64,000 nt of DNA, from assembly GCA_030549175.1 (NCBI GenBank), contig JAUKUA010000001.1, positions 7,812,001 to 7,876,000 on the forward strand, written 5' to 3'. Made by a program: the position numbers and the translations under genes. Each line of letters starts with the position of its first letter. Within the stretch, counting starts at the first letter, position 1. A model generated the notes under the pieces. That model did not search any database. It was not told where the DNA came from and saw nothing but the letters and a program-made list of their open reading frames with translations. The stretch is from Lasiosphaeris hirsuta. Its lineage: Eukaryota > Ascomycota > Sordariomycetes > Sordariales > Lasiosphaeriaceae. This document shows, piece by piece, positions 1 through 12,808 of this stretch.

Positions 1-3000
1 TGGGGAAAATATCGGCGATCAGATCAACACCCTTTTGCAGCGACCAACGGCCGGCAAAGATGAAGAGTTCTGCGTCTGGGTTGACGTCTAGGCCAGCCCA
101 TTCCTGGGCCTGGACTCTCATCTTCCTGCGCTGGATCTGGTCATGTTTGGGATCAAGGTGTCTCTGAATCTCTTCCTTTTCCTTCTCTGCGAGTGCCCTA
201 CTGCTTCTGTTCGCGTGGTAACCAATCTCGGGAGGCGCCCAGTCGGCGGTATCACTGGGATCCGGGTTCGGGAGATGGCCGATTGCCTTGAGGGCCCAGA
301 AAATCGGGTAACGGGCGAGTGATCGATCACCATATTTCTTGGAGACGCCGACAGCGCCAAATCCGTGTTGGTGAATCCGGAGGTAGGAGGCTCCCGCGTG
401 CAAAAGGTTGAATGCGCTGCCGTACTGCACATATGACTTGACGATTTCCTGGCTGAGGCCAAAGACCTCGCACACTTCCTTGGTCTCCTCGGGCGTCCGC
501 ATGTTCCACATACCCTGGAATTCGGCGTTGTGTAGCGAGAGGCAGCAGGGAATCGTTCGACCTTCTCCAAGGAGATACAGGGGGGCGGCGGCACCGTGGT
601 AATCGTTCATGTGGTAAATGTCAATCTGCGGGAAGCGTCGCATCGTCTCGGCGATGCAAGCGTTCCATGTCGCGTACAAGATAGCGCTCTCGATATCGTC
701 CATGCGGGCGTGGTATGGGTCCGCTCTTGTCTGCTGGCGGAAGATTGGCGCATCGAGAATCACGTAGGTGATGTTGTTGCCGGGCGGGGACTTGGGCTTG
801 TGGTATTGCACCTCGACTTCGTAGTGCTGCCCCAGAACGGTCACGAACATCGGCTCGGCGTACGTGTCGATCGGGTAGTCGATGTCACCCACGCAAGGCA
901 CGACCCAAATGATATCCAGGTGGCTAAGTGCGGTGCTCATCAGTTTGGCCATGACTCCCAGACCTCCAATGCGGATGACAATATTCCAGTCGTCGATGTT
1001 GTATTCCATCGTAGCCAGCAGAACTGTCCTCCGGGGCCCGTCGGGGAGGGGCATTGCGCCGCCAGCCATAACCGGGGATACCGATAGGTTGTCAAGGCTC
1101 ATGCCGTGAGCGGCCGGGACGATAACGACTCCATCCACGCCGGCACTATCACTCTTTGGCAGGTTTGGCTTCGAACCCGGAAGACCGGCCCACGGCCAAA
1201 TCCATTGCCGTATCCCACTAGGCCTCTTGAAACCGCGCTTGTTGATCTTGACGCGATAGAAACTGCGGAAGAAGGCCCATGTTGCCAGCACACCCAGAAT
1301 CAACGGAAGGGTTGCGAACAAGACGAAAATGATGATTTGCGAGTACATGTTACCCTGAGGTTGGATTTCCACAGCCCATGTTGCGTCGTTCAGGACAAGC
1401 TTATACGAGAGGGCGGGCATCGGCGGGGCGGTGGTGACATTGAAGACGTTGTCGGGAAGTCGAGGTGGCGGAAGACGGTTAGCTACTCGCTGGTCGCCCA
1501 TATCTCCAAAGACCCAACTCTGATCCGGCTCGTTGTCGGGATTGATGCCCCAAACGTTGAACTGGAACGTGCACGGCCACTCGTCCATGTAGTGAAGTTC
1601 CCAAGTGCTGTTCTTCGCCAGGGTCAGCTGGTTAGGTATGCCGGTATCGTACCCCCACTTGTTGAACGGTCCCTGTAGGAACAAATGCGGGAAGCGTCTG
1701 GTAGTATGGTAGTTGTCGCCATGCTGCAAGAACGACGCGGAACCCAGCGGCTCGCTCCAGTACTGTACCATGACATGCTGGCCCTCCCAGGCCTGATGGG
1801 GTGCTCCGCCCCACGGCTGCGGTGTGATCCTGATATTGGACCCGCCCTTGTAGGCTATCCAGTCGCTCCAGGTAGATCCCCAGCTCGTGCTATACCGCCA
1901 CTTGGAGGCACCGGCCGCCTTGTGGTTGATGAACAAAGCCCCGCTGCCATCATCGCTCAGCAGCGAGCTTGAGAAGTTCGAGCTAAATGGCCATACCACA
2001 GGGTTGTCACGCTGGCCCACGCGGATGAGGAATTTGTCAGTGGTTCCAGTCGAGCCCGTCAGAGACTTGGCATCCTTCAGAGTGATCGAATGCACACCGT
2101 CCGCCACATCGATCAGATTCGCCGTCCACGCAAAGTTGGACTGAATAGCACCATTCCACGGCAAGACATCGGGGTTGGCCAATGTTCCGCACTTCACCGA
2201 GGCCGGATCGATCTTGGGTGGCCGGTTTGTGCCCTCCATGGTCGATGCAGTTGTAATTGCTTCCGTCACAGCGTCGCAGCTCGCCATTTCCTCTGAAAAC
2301 TCGAAGCCAATCTGCACGGTTCCCTTGGCTTCGCTCGAGTCGATGGGGTGGTCGTGACCAGGAATGAACTTGGTGATCATGGTCGACGGACCCTTCCACA
2401 ATCGTAGAGGGACAAAGGCGCGGAAGCCGTACGGAGCCATCGTGATCGAGTCGAGGCATCCACTGACACCGGCGTGGAAACCGGACTCCTTGCCGGACGT
2501 ACCTAGTGTAACCTCTTCATAGGGCGCGAAAAGATTCTTGAGCTTGGTCCCTGCGGCGAAAGGCGCAATGAAGGCATCGGGGCCGTTGCAGTCGAACTTG
2601 TACGTTGTCTCTTCGGCGCGGTTGTGAAACACAAGCCAGATAGCAGTGGCGTTAGCTGCATCGGCTGGGGATCTGGCGTCCATGCCACGAGCGACGCTCC
2701 ATATTCCAAACTCGGTTGCCGTGTCACTTCCTCTCAACTTGATGCCCTCGGTCTGATTCGCCAAGTTGACCAACAAATATCCATCATCGAAAGCGCGGAG
2801 GTTGGGTTGCGCGCGAAGCTCGAACATGTACTTCAGGATGTTGCGGACCGGATTAGCAGAGTCGCGATGATCGTACGCTACCGTGTCGTCCGTGCAGCCG
2901 GTGCGGGCCTTCTTGGCCGGCCAGTCAACATAGACGTTAGTTCCCATCGTGTAGCAGCCGTGCAGCTTCCAGGCCTGCGCGGCCGACATTGCTTGGCGTC

Positions 3001-5169
3001 CATAGACATAGTTCTGGGCTGTGCTGTCCAGGACATAGAATGCCTGCTCTTCGCCGTAGTACACGAGCGGGATTCCGGGTAGGAGCAGCGTCGTGATGAA
3101 GTAGCCAAGCAGCTGACGCTCGATTCCGTTCTCGATCCCTGGCCATCTGAAGACATCCTGATTTGTGACACCATACATGTGCCGTGGGTCGAATACACCG
3201 CTGTTGGAATTGTACAGGTCATTGCTCAATATGATTTGGTTCCTATTCACATCCTTGTGTTAGCATTCTCGTTTCGTGCCACACAGCGCATCGAGCTCGG
3301 GCAAAACGGAAACTCTCGGCAAGCTGATGCGCATCCTGACGAGCCGGGAAATATCGCCCACGCGGGCACGGATCTGCCTCGCCGTCACGAGGATGGTAGG
3401 CTGCGTCGGGACCAGCGGCCCAACGAATGGGAGACGAGCGGCTCAAAGACCCGAGCCGGTGAGAGTGGTGCGCAGGATCTGTGCATTTCAACCGACTGGT
3501 TGTCGCGCGCTGATCGAGCGCTCCCAATTCATGACTTTACCCAGAGGTGGATTTTCCCGGCTCATCGATGACTGAGCCGTCCAAGCCCACGAACCCCGTC
3601 AATAACAAAGGGAACGGACGCGCTATCGCCGGACGGCCCAAGGAACCCTTCCGACCCGCGTGAAAAAGGCAAGACCCTTCTTTGCCAAGAAGCCCTTCCA
3701 GCAGTGATTGGGGGCGAAGATTGCGAGGGAAGGAATGTCGCTTACCATGTCTCAACCCAGTTGAGGGGGAGATCGTAACCAGCCTCCAGGTTGCCGCCCA
3801 TGCCCAAGAATCGCGTCAAGAAGCGGTAGATGGAGTAGTGAAATGCGGCGCCGTCGAGAGCCTGATGCTCCTTGTCGCGTAAGAAGTAGCGCGAAGCCGA
3901 GGAGCCTTCGAGGTCAAGAGTCATTGCAGTTTGGAGCGAGGTTGGCTTCATGTCGGGGCGGCGGCCACGGCCAATGTAGATGGACCCCAGATTGTTACCC
4001 GACGTGATTTCGCCGGGGACGAAGAAGTTATCCTTGCCGTACTTGCGGGCGCATTCCCGCATGGACTTGCTAATGGCAGCTTGTCCATCGACCGTCACCT
4101 AAGCGAGAATATGAGCATCAAGTCTAGAAAAGGGGCCTTCAGCGCGCAGATCAACCTACCTGCACTCCCTTGTCAATGCGGAATCCGTCGATATCAAGAC
4201 TCGCAATCATCATGCAAGTGAATCTCTCAATGCGGGAGCGAACAGGGGGATGCCACTCGCGCAGCCGGTCCTGCACCGAGGCGAATTTGGCCAGCTGTCT
4301 CTGCCAATCCGGATAGAGACCGAAAGCCTCGATATCGCCGTACTGATCGAAGTCGCTGTCGTAGCAGCCCTTGAGCTTGGACGTGACTTCAGGGCCGACC
4401 GGAAAGCCCGTCTCGACCCAGAACTGGGGGTAGTTGCATGTCTCGTTGTACTCGTTGCCGAGATCAAAGTCCAAGTACCGGCGGGAGGACTTCCAAATAG
4501 CCTTGTACTCCTTAGTGTCGAATGGCGTAGATGAGTTGAGATAGTCCTCAAAGCCGATAAGATCGCCCATGGTGGCCATGGTGTGATCTAAGATGACATA
4601 CATGTCGCGCTTGTGGATCTCGTCGACGGCGGCCTGCCACTTGGCAACATCGCCAAAGTGAGCATCCAGCAGCGTCATGTCGAGGGGCGAGTACGAATCG
4701 GCGCCCCATGGCTGGTTGATAAAGATTGATCCAGCAACGTAGATGGCCTAGTGTCGAATGGTCAACACCGCAAAAGGGTTAGGGTTGGCGCGGTCCTTAC
4801 CTTGATGCCCATGCCCTGAAGGTAGTCGAGCGAACTGATCAGGCCATCGAGGTCTCCTCCATGGCGCAGCTGGTTGCTGTAAACATCTTGCTCGAAAATG
4901 GTACCATTCGCATTATCGTTGGTGGGATCGCCGTTGACGAAGCGATCCAGGAGTAGGGTGTAGATTGGGAAGCGCCAGTTCTTTGGCGACTTGGTGTAGT
5001 TGTGGCCATCGCGCTCGCCCCAGTAGTCGAGGGGGTGTGTCGCGGTTCGGTTCGTGTTGAGATTCCACTTTGCGAGTTCGGAATCATAGCGAAGACCGTG
5101 GACGAGCGTCGACAAGCAAACGAGAGTCGTGAGCAGCCATCCAGTGCGAAGCATCATACACTGCTTCAT
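1..5169 (-). CDS. ags1: Alpha-1,3-glucan synthase (5' part, runs off left edge)
   Basis: Cell-wall alpha-1,3-glucan synthase: a large plasma-membrane enzyme with an extracellular GH13 amylase-like domain, a transmembrane part and an intracellular starch-synthase (GT5) domain. Four exons are read: 5169–4801, 4747–4160, 4098–3746 and 3242–1, giving about 1517 residues of a family usually near 2400. The first Met is followed by a hydrophobic signal-like stretch (TGWLLTTLVCLSTLVHG). Amylase-type motifs follow: FPIYTLLLDRFVNGDPTND, IDGFRIDKGVQ across an intron, and FDPRHMYGVTNQDVFRW. A hydrophobic segment lies near 1330–1290. The GT5 start includes LLATMEYNI, LSLHNAEFQG and FIFAGRWSLQKGVDLIADIFP-like sequence at the edge. 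Introns are 53, 61 and 503 bp; the last is unusually long but has a clean GTAAG donor, CTAAC branch and TAG acceptor. The C-terminal GT5 half and multipass region lie outside the window. Confidence 0.95.
3243..3745 (-). other. Long (503 bp) intron 3 of the glucan synthase gene
   Basis: Donor GTAAGC at 3745 and acceptor ATAG ending at 3243, with a CTAAC branch site about 20 bases before the acceptor. Splicing joins ACATG to GAAC and restores the family sequence NWVETW-NQIILSNDLYN. The insert contains no coding homology that I recognise. Confidence 0.8.
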
Positions 5170-8100
5170 GGCTGCTACTGGGAAAACGAAAGACCATGCG
5201 CGCTGATGCGATGAAAAACGAAAGGCATCGCCAGCCGAAGTACATGCAGAGGGAAAAGAACAAACAGCCGTGAGCGAGTGAGAGATGCAAGAGCCAAGAA
5301 AAGACCAAGCGAGAGAAGCACCAGAGGAGTGAAAACCTGGCTGGGAACATGATCCCCGGACAAGGCAATCTTGTTATCAGCCTGTGTGTGTCCAGGGGGG
5401 GGGGGAGGGGGTGGTTCCCCATGATGGACCTGGCCAAGCTGGCCTAGCCCGCAAAGACAAAACGGCACGCCATAGCAGCAGGGGTCGATCGAGGACATGC
5501 ATGCAACGGCGGCGAACATGATATCGTCAGTGATAACGGGGGCCTGTCTGTCAACTGGCTGGCTCAACAGATATGGCGGATGCGCCAGATGCGACCAGAT
5601 GCACGACCATGGCCATAGTCCAAGACACACAACAAGACACCGGGTCACCACCCAGCGCACAGGACGGTGACAACGCCCAAGCCGACGGGTTGCAGCCGGC
5701 GCATGCCGCGCTAGTTTGCGACGAGCGTGCTTTAGGTCGGGATCCTCCTAGTGCTGAGCGACATCATCAGGGCGGGATGCTCCTTGTTCTCCTGGTTCTG
5801 CTGGTTGTCGTGGGTGGAGATGACTCTGGGCAGTGTTGACGGTTCCGGACCCTGCTGAGAGCCAGCGCAGCAGGTCGCGCCGTACGCCGTGTTGGTGTTC
5901 GCTAGCCCGCTTCGGGGTGCTCCTTGCTGCGTTCGCGCGTTCGCGTTGCACCGGCCCAGCAGCCAGCCCTGGAGCAGCAGACATCCATCCAGCCGTGCAG
6001 GCCCTGTGAGCTTGCAAAAGCGATTCCGTCCAGCGCCTCCGTCGCCACGCCAAGAATCCACCACCTAAGCGGGCAGGCGTTCAGCATCACACGACACACA
6101 CGACACACACGATGTGGGCGTTGAGATGGTGAGAGCGCAGATGGCGCAGAGGCGCCGACGAATTGTTCTCAGCCGTTTCCCGTTTCTCGTTTCCCTCAAA
6201 AATTTGCCCGACCGTCACATCTCGTTTTTGTTGGTCCTTTCCACGGCCCGAGAATCTGGCAATACGGGGGCGGGGCATGAGGGAAGCTGGGGAAAGCATT
6301 TGGGCGGAGGAATTGGACGGCAGCGCTCGTCGAGGGGCCGCGGGACTTCGAGTTGCAATTTCTCGTAAATTTTGCTGCTCGAGCCAGCGAACCTCATTAA
6401 AATGTCGTCAGTCTTCTTTGGACCAGAAGAAAACGGCAGGAAGTTGCTAGGTCGGCGTTGAGCCAATCAGTCACCTGGCAAGAATTGCCCTGGCCCCGCC
6501 GAGTTCGTCAGGGGCCGGCCGGGCAGCAACTTTCACCCATCCCATGTTGGGGTTAAGGTAGGTACACTACGGAACGGACCACTCAGGACCAAACAATCCA
6601 CACGCAACCCACCACTCCTACCGCACCTCAAGCATGATGACGGCCCACCCAGGTCCAGCAAATCCACTCACACACACACACCCTCGACCTTTTTGACCCT
6701 CCCGAACCTCGAGCCGCTTGGGAGGGTGCCATTGCTCCACCACTCCATCTCTTTTTTCACCTCTTTCCCCATCTCTCTACATTCTGCGTTCTTCCCAAGA
6801 TAGGCCGGGATGCCCAGGCTGCGAAGGGTACCAAATTGCAAACGGAGGTGAGGGGGATACCTGAGAGAGAGACATGAGGGGAATCAGGGAATAGGAGGGG
6901 GATTGGAGGGCTAGGCTACAGTCAGCGGCTCTGACGCGCAGCGCAAGCACGCCTCGCCCAGCACCCACGCGAGGTGTCCCACTCGAAGTGACGCAAAAGT
7001 CGAAATCAACCCCAGTTTATCAATACGAGGCCCTGCATCTAGTCTGGTGTCTGCTCGTCCACACACGCGCGTGTGCGCGTGCAATTGCATGGACTTCGTG
7101 CCTTAGCACCACGCAGTGCCTGACGCATCTCGCAGCACACTGCCGGCCGCAATGCTACCTCCACCGTATCGTCAAAAGCAGGCCAAAAGCACCCAACACA
7201 GGAAAACGGCCAACTCGAATGCGCCCCAAACCTGCCATCGCACACCCCAGTTCGTGCCATGCGCCGCCGTTTCTCGTGTCTCTGACAAAACAAGCAATTG
7301 TCGCACCGCATCCCACCAAAGTCAAGGCAAGAAAAAACTTGCTGGGCCCACCCACGACGCCACGACGCAACCCACTCCCACGCCTCCCACACTTCCTACA
7401 CCTCCCACACTTCTTCCCACACCTTGATCTGGACGATCTGGCCTGGCTCGAGCTCGCCGATGTTGAATGCAAGATGACTGCCCCTCCTTGGCGCCTAGAT
7501 TCCCAACGGTCCCGCCTCGCGACTGTTCCAAAAAGGACAGGCAAGACCTGCATCCTCTGCGCTGCGCCTTCTTATATTCCGTGATATGACATCTTTTTCG
7601 TTAATTGCCTGCTCCTTTTTCGTCGCCACCGACCTTTTTTTTTTTCTTCCTGTTCATTTTGGTTCTCGCTTGGGCTTGGCAACTGAAACCTGCTTGCCGC
7701 CGCCGACGCGGACTACGCCCAGGACGGAAGCTCCAGAGATGCAAAGTTCTCCAACTGCCCCCCCCCCCCCCCCCTCCCCCCAAGCGGAGCAGCCTACCCG
7801 CAATCAGCATCGACGTTTGGGCTTGGCTGGCTTGGCTAGCAAGCTGGCTAGATTGACCGGCTCGACGGTATCTAGTCCAACTGGACTGGACTGGACGGAA
7901 CTTGTGACAAGCAGCGATCAACCAGTCAACCAGCAGGCTCCCAGGCCTTCCCGACGCACATGTGGCTTCCCTTTGCGCAGTGACACGTCGCGGGATTTGT
8001 CTTTGTCATTCGGCACCGGTCAATCAAGACAATTAATATGAGAAATGGCGAAGTACTCGGCCCCGCCCCTCACCGGCATGGCTCCTCGGCCGCGCTCGTC

Positions 8101-10011
8101 CTCGTGCTGCTGCTAGGCCCCTTTGCTGGTGTCGCTTAGGATGCCTTTGCGCGCCCTACAATCAATGTGCCAGCGCGGAGGATTGGAAGAGGTTGTCTGC
8201 CATCTAACTAATAACCAGTCAAGCGTAGCCAGCTGCACCGTTTGAAGGTTATATTGACGTTCCTATCAGCAAGCTCTACCGTTATCGAGCATCTGGGGCG
8301 CGGCGCATAGTCATCCAGACCAATCCGCAGCCAGCAACTTGGAAGCTGAGGCGGCCGTGCGGACCAACATGTGCCATGTCTGCCGAAGCATTGAGCATCA
8401 TGCCATCAACCAATACCTTGATGCGATCGCCCACCTAAACCACTAAGCGACACTGTTTACTACCGCGGCATAATACCTCGCCGTCGATGTGGTTGTCAGT
8501 ACTATGGCGCCGTCTCTGATGGTACCGTGCCTCCTCTCCCACCGGTCCGCTGCCTTTACGCAGTAACTTGAACCCGCCCAGCAATGCCAACCACCAGTAG
8601 GTTCGCCTTGGATTTACTGCCCGATTTCTCAAACAGCACATTTCGAGAGAGCTCAGGTGCAGCATTTTTACCAATGTGGGGGGAAAATGATGTCGCATCA
8701 CCCTGAAGAGGGGAACCTCGAAGCAATTAACTGACATTGGGATCATACACACTCCAACGCGCAGCTTCCACAAGGACTGCAACATACTGAGTGTGGGTCG
8801 AGCAATTATCGAGACCGTTGGTAGGAGAATCCCTGCGAAACGATAACTTGGCAGACTTGATGGCCAGCTGGTAGATCAGGGGGACGGTGTTGACAATTCA
8901 GGTTCGGGCTCTGCAGCAATGCAGCCAAGCACTTGGACGATAATTTCCCCCCTGTTCATTGACCCCAACGGCCAGCAAAGGCATGTCGACATCAATTATT
9001 CAGCTTCCTCCAGGTCTCAGCGACGGTCTTCGTCCCGAGTATGACTCCTCCGCCGGGACAGAGGCAAGCGTGATGCCAAAGTGAAGCCGACTGGACGGGG
9101 AAGAATAGCCTCAGCTGGTACTGAGTTGCCAAAACCCATCATGTTCCGAGCTTGGTGGCCTCGGCAAGCGACATGAAGCTGTCGACAACCCTCAGGACGG
9201 ACGCGCAGCCTAACCATGATATCTCAGCCCAGATGTCCAGGATCAGGGCAGTGGTTCCAGATCAACCTCAATATCTTATCCCGGAGGCCGCAATTTGGCG
9301 GCTAGGCTCGCAGCTCGGCCCTTGCACAACCTCGCCCCCACGCCGAACAAGCTTCGGAACACCTGCTGCTCGTCGAGCGCTTGTCCTGTGCCACGGCCAT
9401 GGGCGTTAAGCCCTCCCGAGGCCAACGGCCATGTCTCCTCGGTGGCTCGATATCGGTTCTATCACCCTGCGCCAGCAAAAGCTGCAGCGATCCTGCTTGG
9501 CAGCTGAGCCTCACAGCCAGCTTGCCCGAGATAAGGCGACGGTGCAAGTCCTGGCCCGCAGGACTGATGGTAGCGGGAAACATGATAGTGATTGTGTGCA
9601 AACGGGACGGGCCGCACGTGGCCTCGTGCATTGAGTTGGCCAACACCGGGGATATATCCCTTGAAACAGCGAATTCTCCGATAGCAAGTCCCGCCAAGTG
9701 TCTGGATTTGCATGCCGTGCTCGTAGGTGCAAAGCCAAGGGGCGTAGCTCTCTGTTCGACAGCGAACCCCCTGTAGCCACTAGACAGTACACCAGCGCAC
9801 TACTACACTATTATGATTACTCGATACGCGTACTTTGGCCGATCCCTGAGACTAAATCCGGCGATTATTCCCGAATAACACACACCGGCCAGTCCCCATA
9901 CTCCAAACGCCACGCCAAACAACCCACCCCACAGAAGATCCCCTTTGATATCCCCCATCCCTCGAACCCCAACCCCCTACCAAAGCCAAGCATCATCACC
10001 CAGCCCGGACC
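5170..10011. other. Gene-poor 4.8 kb region upstream of the glucan synthase
   Basis: No convincing protein gene seen. The first part must hold the promoter and 5' leader of the glucan synthase. It contains a G run near 5397–5408, CA and GT microsatellites (6092–6112, 6668–6681), a C run near 7760–7774 and pyrimidine-rich stretches. Open frames here are short, have skewed composition and match nothing I recognise. The right end (8040–10011) abuts the 3' end of the next minus-strand gene. Confidence 0.6.
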
Positions 10012-10120
10012 CTAATTCTGCAACTCGTGAACCTGCGCCGGCGGCGCGTGATGGCCCCCGGGCCCCTGGTACCCTCCGTGATACTGTTGCTGTTGCTGCT
10101 GTTGCTGCTGTTGCTGCTGT

Positions 10121-10152
<32 letters not shown>

Positions 10153-11332
10153 CCCCTCCGCGTGGGCCCCGTACCCCGCGTGCCCCGAGTACGCCGGCTG
10201 CACGTGGTACATGCTCCCGCTCCCTGGCGATTGGGCCTGGGCTTGCGGCTGCGAGGTCGCCGACGCCTGGAAGCTGTACGCTTGGACGGGCGTCGACGAG
10301 GCCGACGGGATGAAGGGCCCGCCGCCCTGGAACGGAGAGCCAGGGCTGGGGCCGGCGACGTACATTTGCTGCTGGTGCTGGTGCTGGTGGGCGTACTCGG
10401 TGTTCCCAGTGGTAGCGCTGATGCGCGACTTGTCGGCGGGGGACATGGGGGACGGCGAGGCGTGCAGGTTGATGGTGGACGAGTCCTTCTCGTCGGGCTT
10501 GGTGGACCGGTGGCGGTGCAGGCGGCAGCCGAAGAAGACCAGGGCGGCGATGAGGCCCAGGGCTAGGGCACCGCCGACGCCGAGGCCGATGGCGAGGGTC
10601 TTGGTGCTAGCGCTCGAGTCGGAGGAGGGGGAGGGTGTGGGCGTGGGCGTGGGCGTCGCCGAGGTCGGGAGCACGGTGGGCCGGTAGATCTCGGTCACCC
10701 CCTCAAAGGTGAGGAAGTCTTCTGTTTTGGTCGTCTCGCAGCACTTGGCCGTCTCGCCGCAGCAGTGGTAGAAGGAGGCGTTGGTGACTTGGCGGCAGGG
10801 AAAGACGAAGGAATACTCGTCGCCTGGTGGGCCCCCCGAGGGGGGGGGGAAGAGTCAGCTCGGATCGGGTCGGGTGTTTCACCGGGGGGGGGAGGGGGGA
10901 GGAGCCGGGATGCAAAGATAGGTAACTACGGCAGGTACCCGACAGGACATGGAGGCAGGAGGCCAGGGGAAACAAGGTAAACTTACGAATGTTGGCCTCG
11001 CACTGCGGGGTCTTGATGCACGGCGCCGGCCAGCTGGGATCGGTGCAGCCCTGGATGGAAAAGTAGTTGTTGGCGCCGGCATCGAGGCAGAGGCCATTCG
11101 GGAGGCAGTAGTCCTTGGAGCTGCAGCAGTGGCTGATGCGTGCGTCGCTGTTACACGGCACCCAGTCGCCGTCGTCGGTCCGGATCTTGGAGTATGGCAG
11201 CCCGTCCAGCCGGTAGCACGTCCCGGCCACCAGCTCGCCGAGCACAAGGGCGGCGAGCAACGTCTGGAGAGCGAGCCCCAGCAAGCGCGCCGTGCATGGC
11301 GCCAATGTTGCAGATGCAGACGGGTAAGACAT
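10012..11332 (-). CDS. Cys-rich single-pass membrane protein with polyQ cytoplasmic tail
   Basis: Unnamed fungal surface protein of about 385 residues from two exons, 11332–10987 and 10823–10012 (intron 163 bp, GTAAGT to CCAG). Order: hydrophobic signal peptide ending near LVAG/TCYRLDG; a cysteine-rich ectodomain with repeated CC pairs (SHCCSSKDYCLPNGLC, YHCCGETAKCC); a Pro/Thr/Ser stalk (PTPTPTPSPSS); one membrane helix (TLAIGLGVGGALALGLIAAL) followed by HRHR; then a long tail rich in Gln, Ser, Pro and Tyr with 23 consecutive glutamines. This layout is common in Sordariomycete plasma-membrane proteins of unknown role that resemble wall-integrity sensors. The Cys domain is not a classical WSC domain. 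The start was chosen because the signal peptide begins directly after it; an in-frame upstream extension lacks support. Confidence 0.8.
10084..10152 (-). repeat. CAG/CAA glutamine-codon repeat (23 codons)
   Basis: On the minus strand a mixed CAG/CAA run encodes 23 glutamines inside the cytoplasmic tail of the membrane protein. Pure CAG at one end and regular CAA interruptions elsewhere suggest repeat-unit expansion of a (CAG CAG CAA) block. Confidence 0.95.
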
Positions 11333-12808
11333 GTTCGAGCCGTGCGTTGATAGGTACAGGGTCAGGAGTCGAGATCGAGGACCGAGACACGCATGCGGTT
11401 GAAACGAGTGGAATCCGCAGAAACGAGTGTAAACAACAACCGAGTGTTGACCTTGCAGTGGGCTGCGTGTAAGTGCGTGACGGAACTGAACGAGATCAAA
11501 AGGCGGGAGACGTGACATGAAGAGGGCCCTGGGGTAATGGGTCCAGCCCCTCCTCCACACAATTCAACTTTAACGCCATCCCAGCTCCGCGTGGGCAGCA
11601 TGGCAAACATGAAGAGTCTGGGGCTGAAGCCTGTATGCCGATGTGTTTGGTCCGGACCACTAGCGGGTCGAGATTCGTCAATAGTTCCCCCTGCCGAGCC
11701 TGCACGCTCTGCGCGCCCAGGTCAACCAATCTCACGACCCAGAGGCAAAACCCGCTGGGCCATTCCCGTTTGAGTGCCGTGGCGTGGCGCACCGCGTCCA
11801 GAATTGCTGGCTCGCCCACGCCACGAGATTGGGTGGCGCGAGGGTAGGGCTGCCCCCAACCCCAAAATTGCAGACGACGGGCACGGCCATGCAGCCGTGG
11901 TGATTTGCTGTTCAGCCTGCTGTGCCAGACATATAAAACCTGAAGGTGGCGAGGTAGCCAGTGGCGGAGCATTGTCATTTGCTCGGGTGCGACCCCTCAT
12001 GTCGCGACACCGTGACTTCACCGCGCAACGCCAACTGCGATCCCGATGCGGCTTCAAAAGTCGAGGTTCCGCTTTCTTGCTGTTCCGCCGGTTGCTGCAA
12101 GACTCGCGGGAGCGCTAGGAAGTTCGAAATCTAATGCACCGAGATCGGAAAGTTGGGGTTGCTTCGGACTCGTCGCCATGGATCCTACACGTGCGAGTCC
12201 GACTGCCCCTGCTGCATCTGACCAAGTCGACGCCCGCATGAGGGCTCTCAAAAAAAAAAAAAAAAAAAAAAAAAACACGTTGCCGAATCTTACAGGCAGA
12301 GAGTTGCAGAGCTAGTATAGTAGCTTCACTTTACACTACTTGGTTTTGGAGAGCAGAAGTAGTCCGGACAGGTGCAAAGGTTTGCAGATTTAGATGACGT
12401 TGGCTCAATGTCCTCGTCAGCACTATAAGTGACGTTAGATGGTAAGCCGCCGACAACCCGGTATGTACACGCCACAAAACCGTAGTGTTGGTCGTAGCAC
12501 CGACTGCATACCTAGGATGGGAGGTAACCTTAAACCAACCTACCTTGTCCAACGTCCTGTCATTACACCAACCCCAAGGGATTGCGAATTTCAATAATTC
12601 GCATTGGTGACCGCAAGAGACGAGTCTGGCTTGATGCAGGACTAATATGCCAAGGTCTTGTGCTTTGAACGTACTAAATTGCTGTGGATGTATGTTGATG
12701 GCACACACTTTCCCCCCATGCACGTGGATGCTAAATGTGATTTATAGATTTGTTTGAGTCTCGTCACGGTCAGTCATCACCGACCCCCGCAGGTCTTTTC
12801 CAGTCTAC
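11333..12808. other. Intergenic region with a poly-A tract
   Basis: No gene recognised. It holds the promoter of the membrane-protein gene at its left end, an A run of about 26 bases at 12250–12275, and the 3' flank of the aldo-keto reductase at its right end. Confidence 0.6.
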
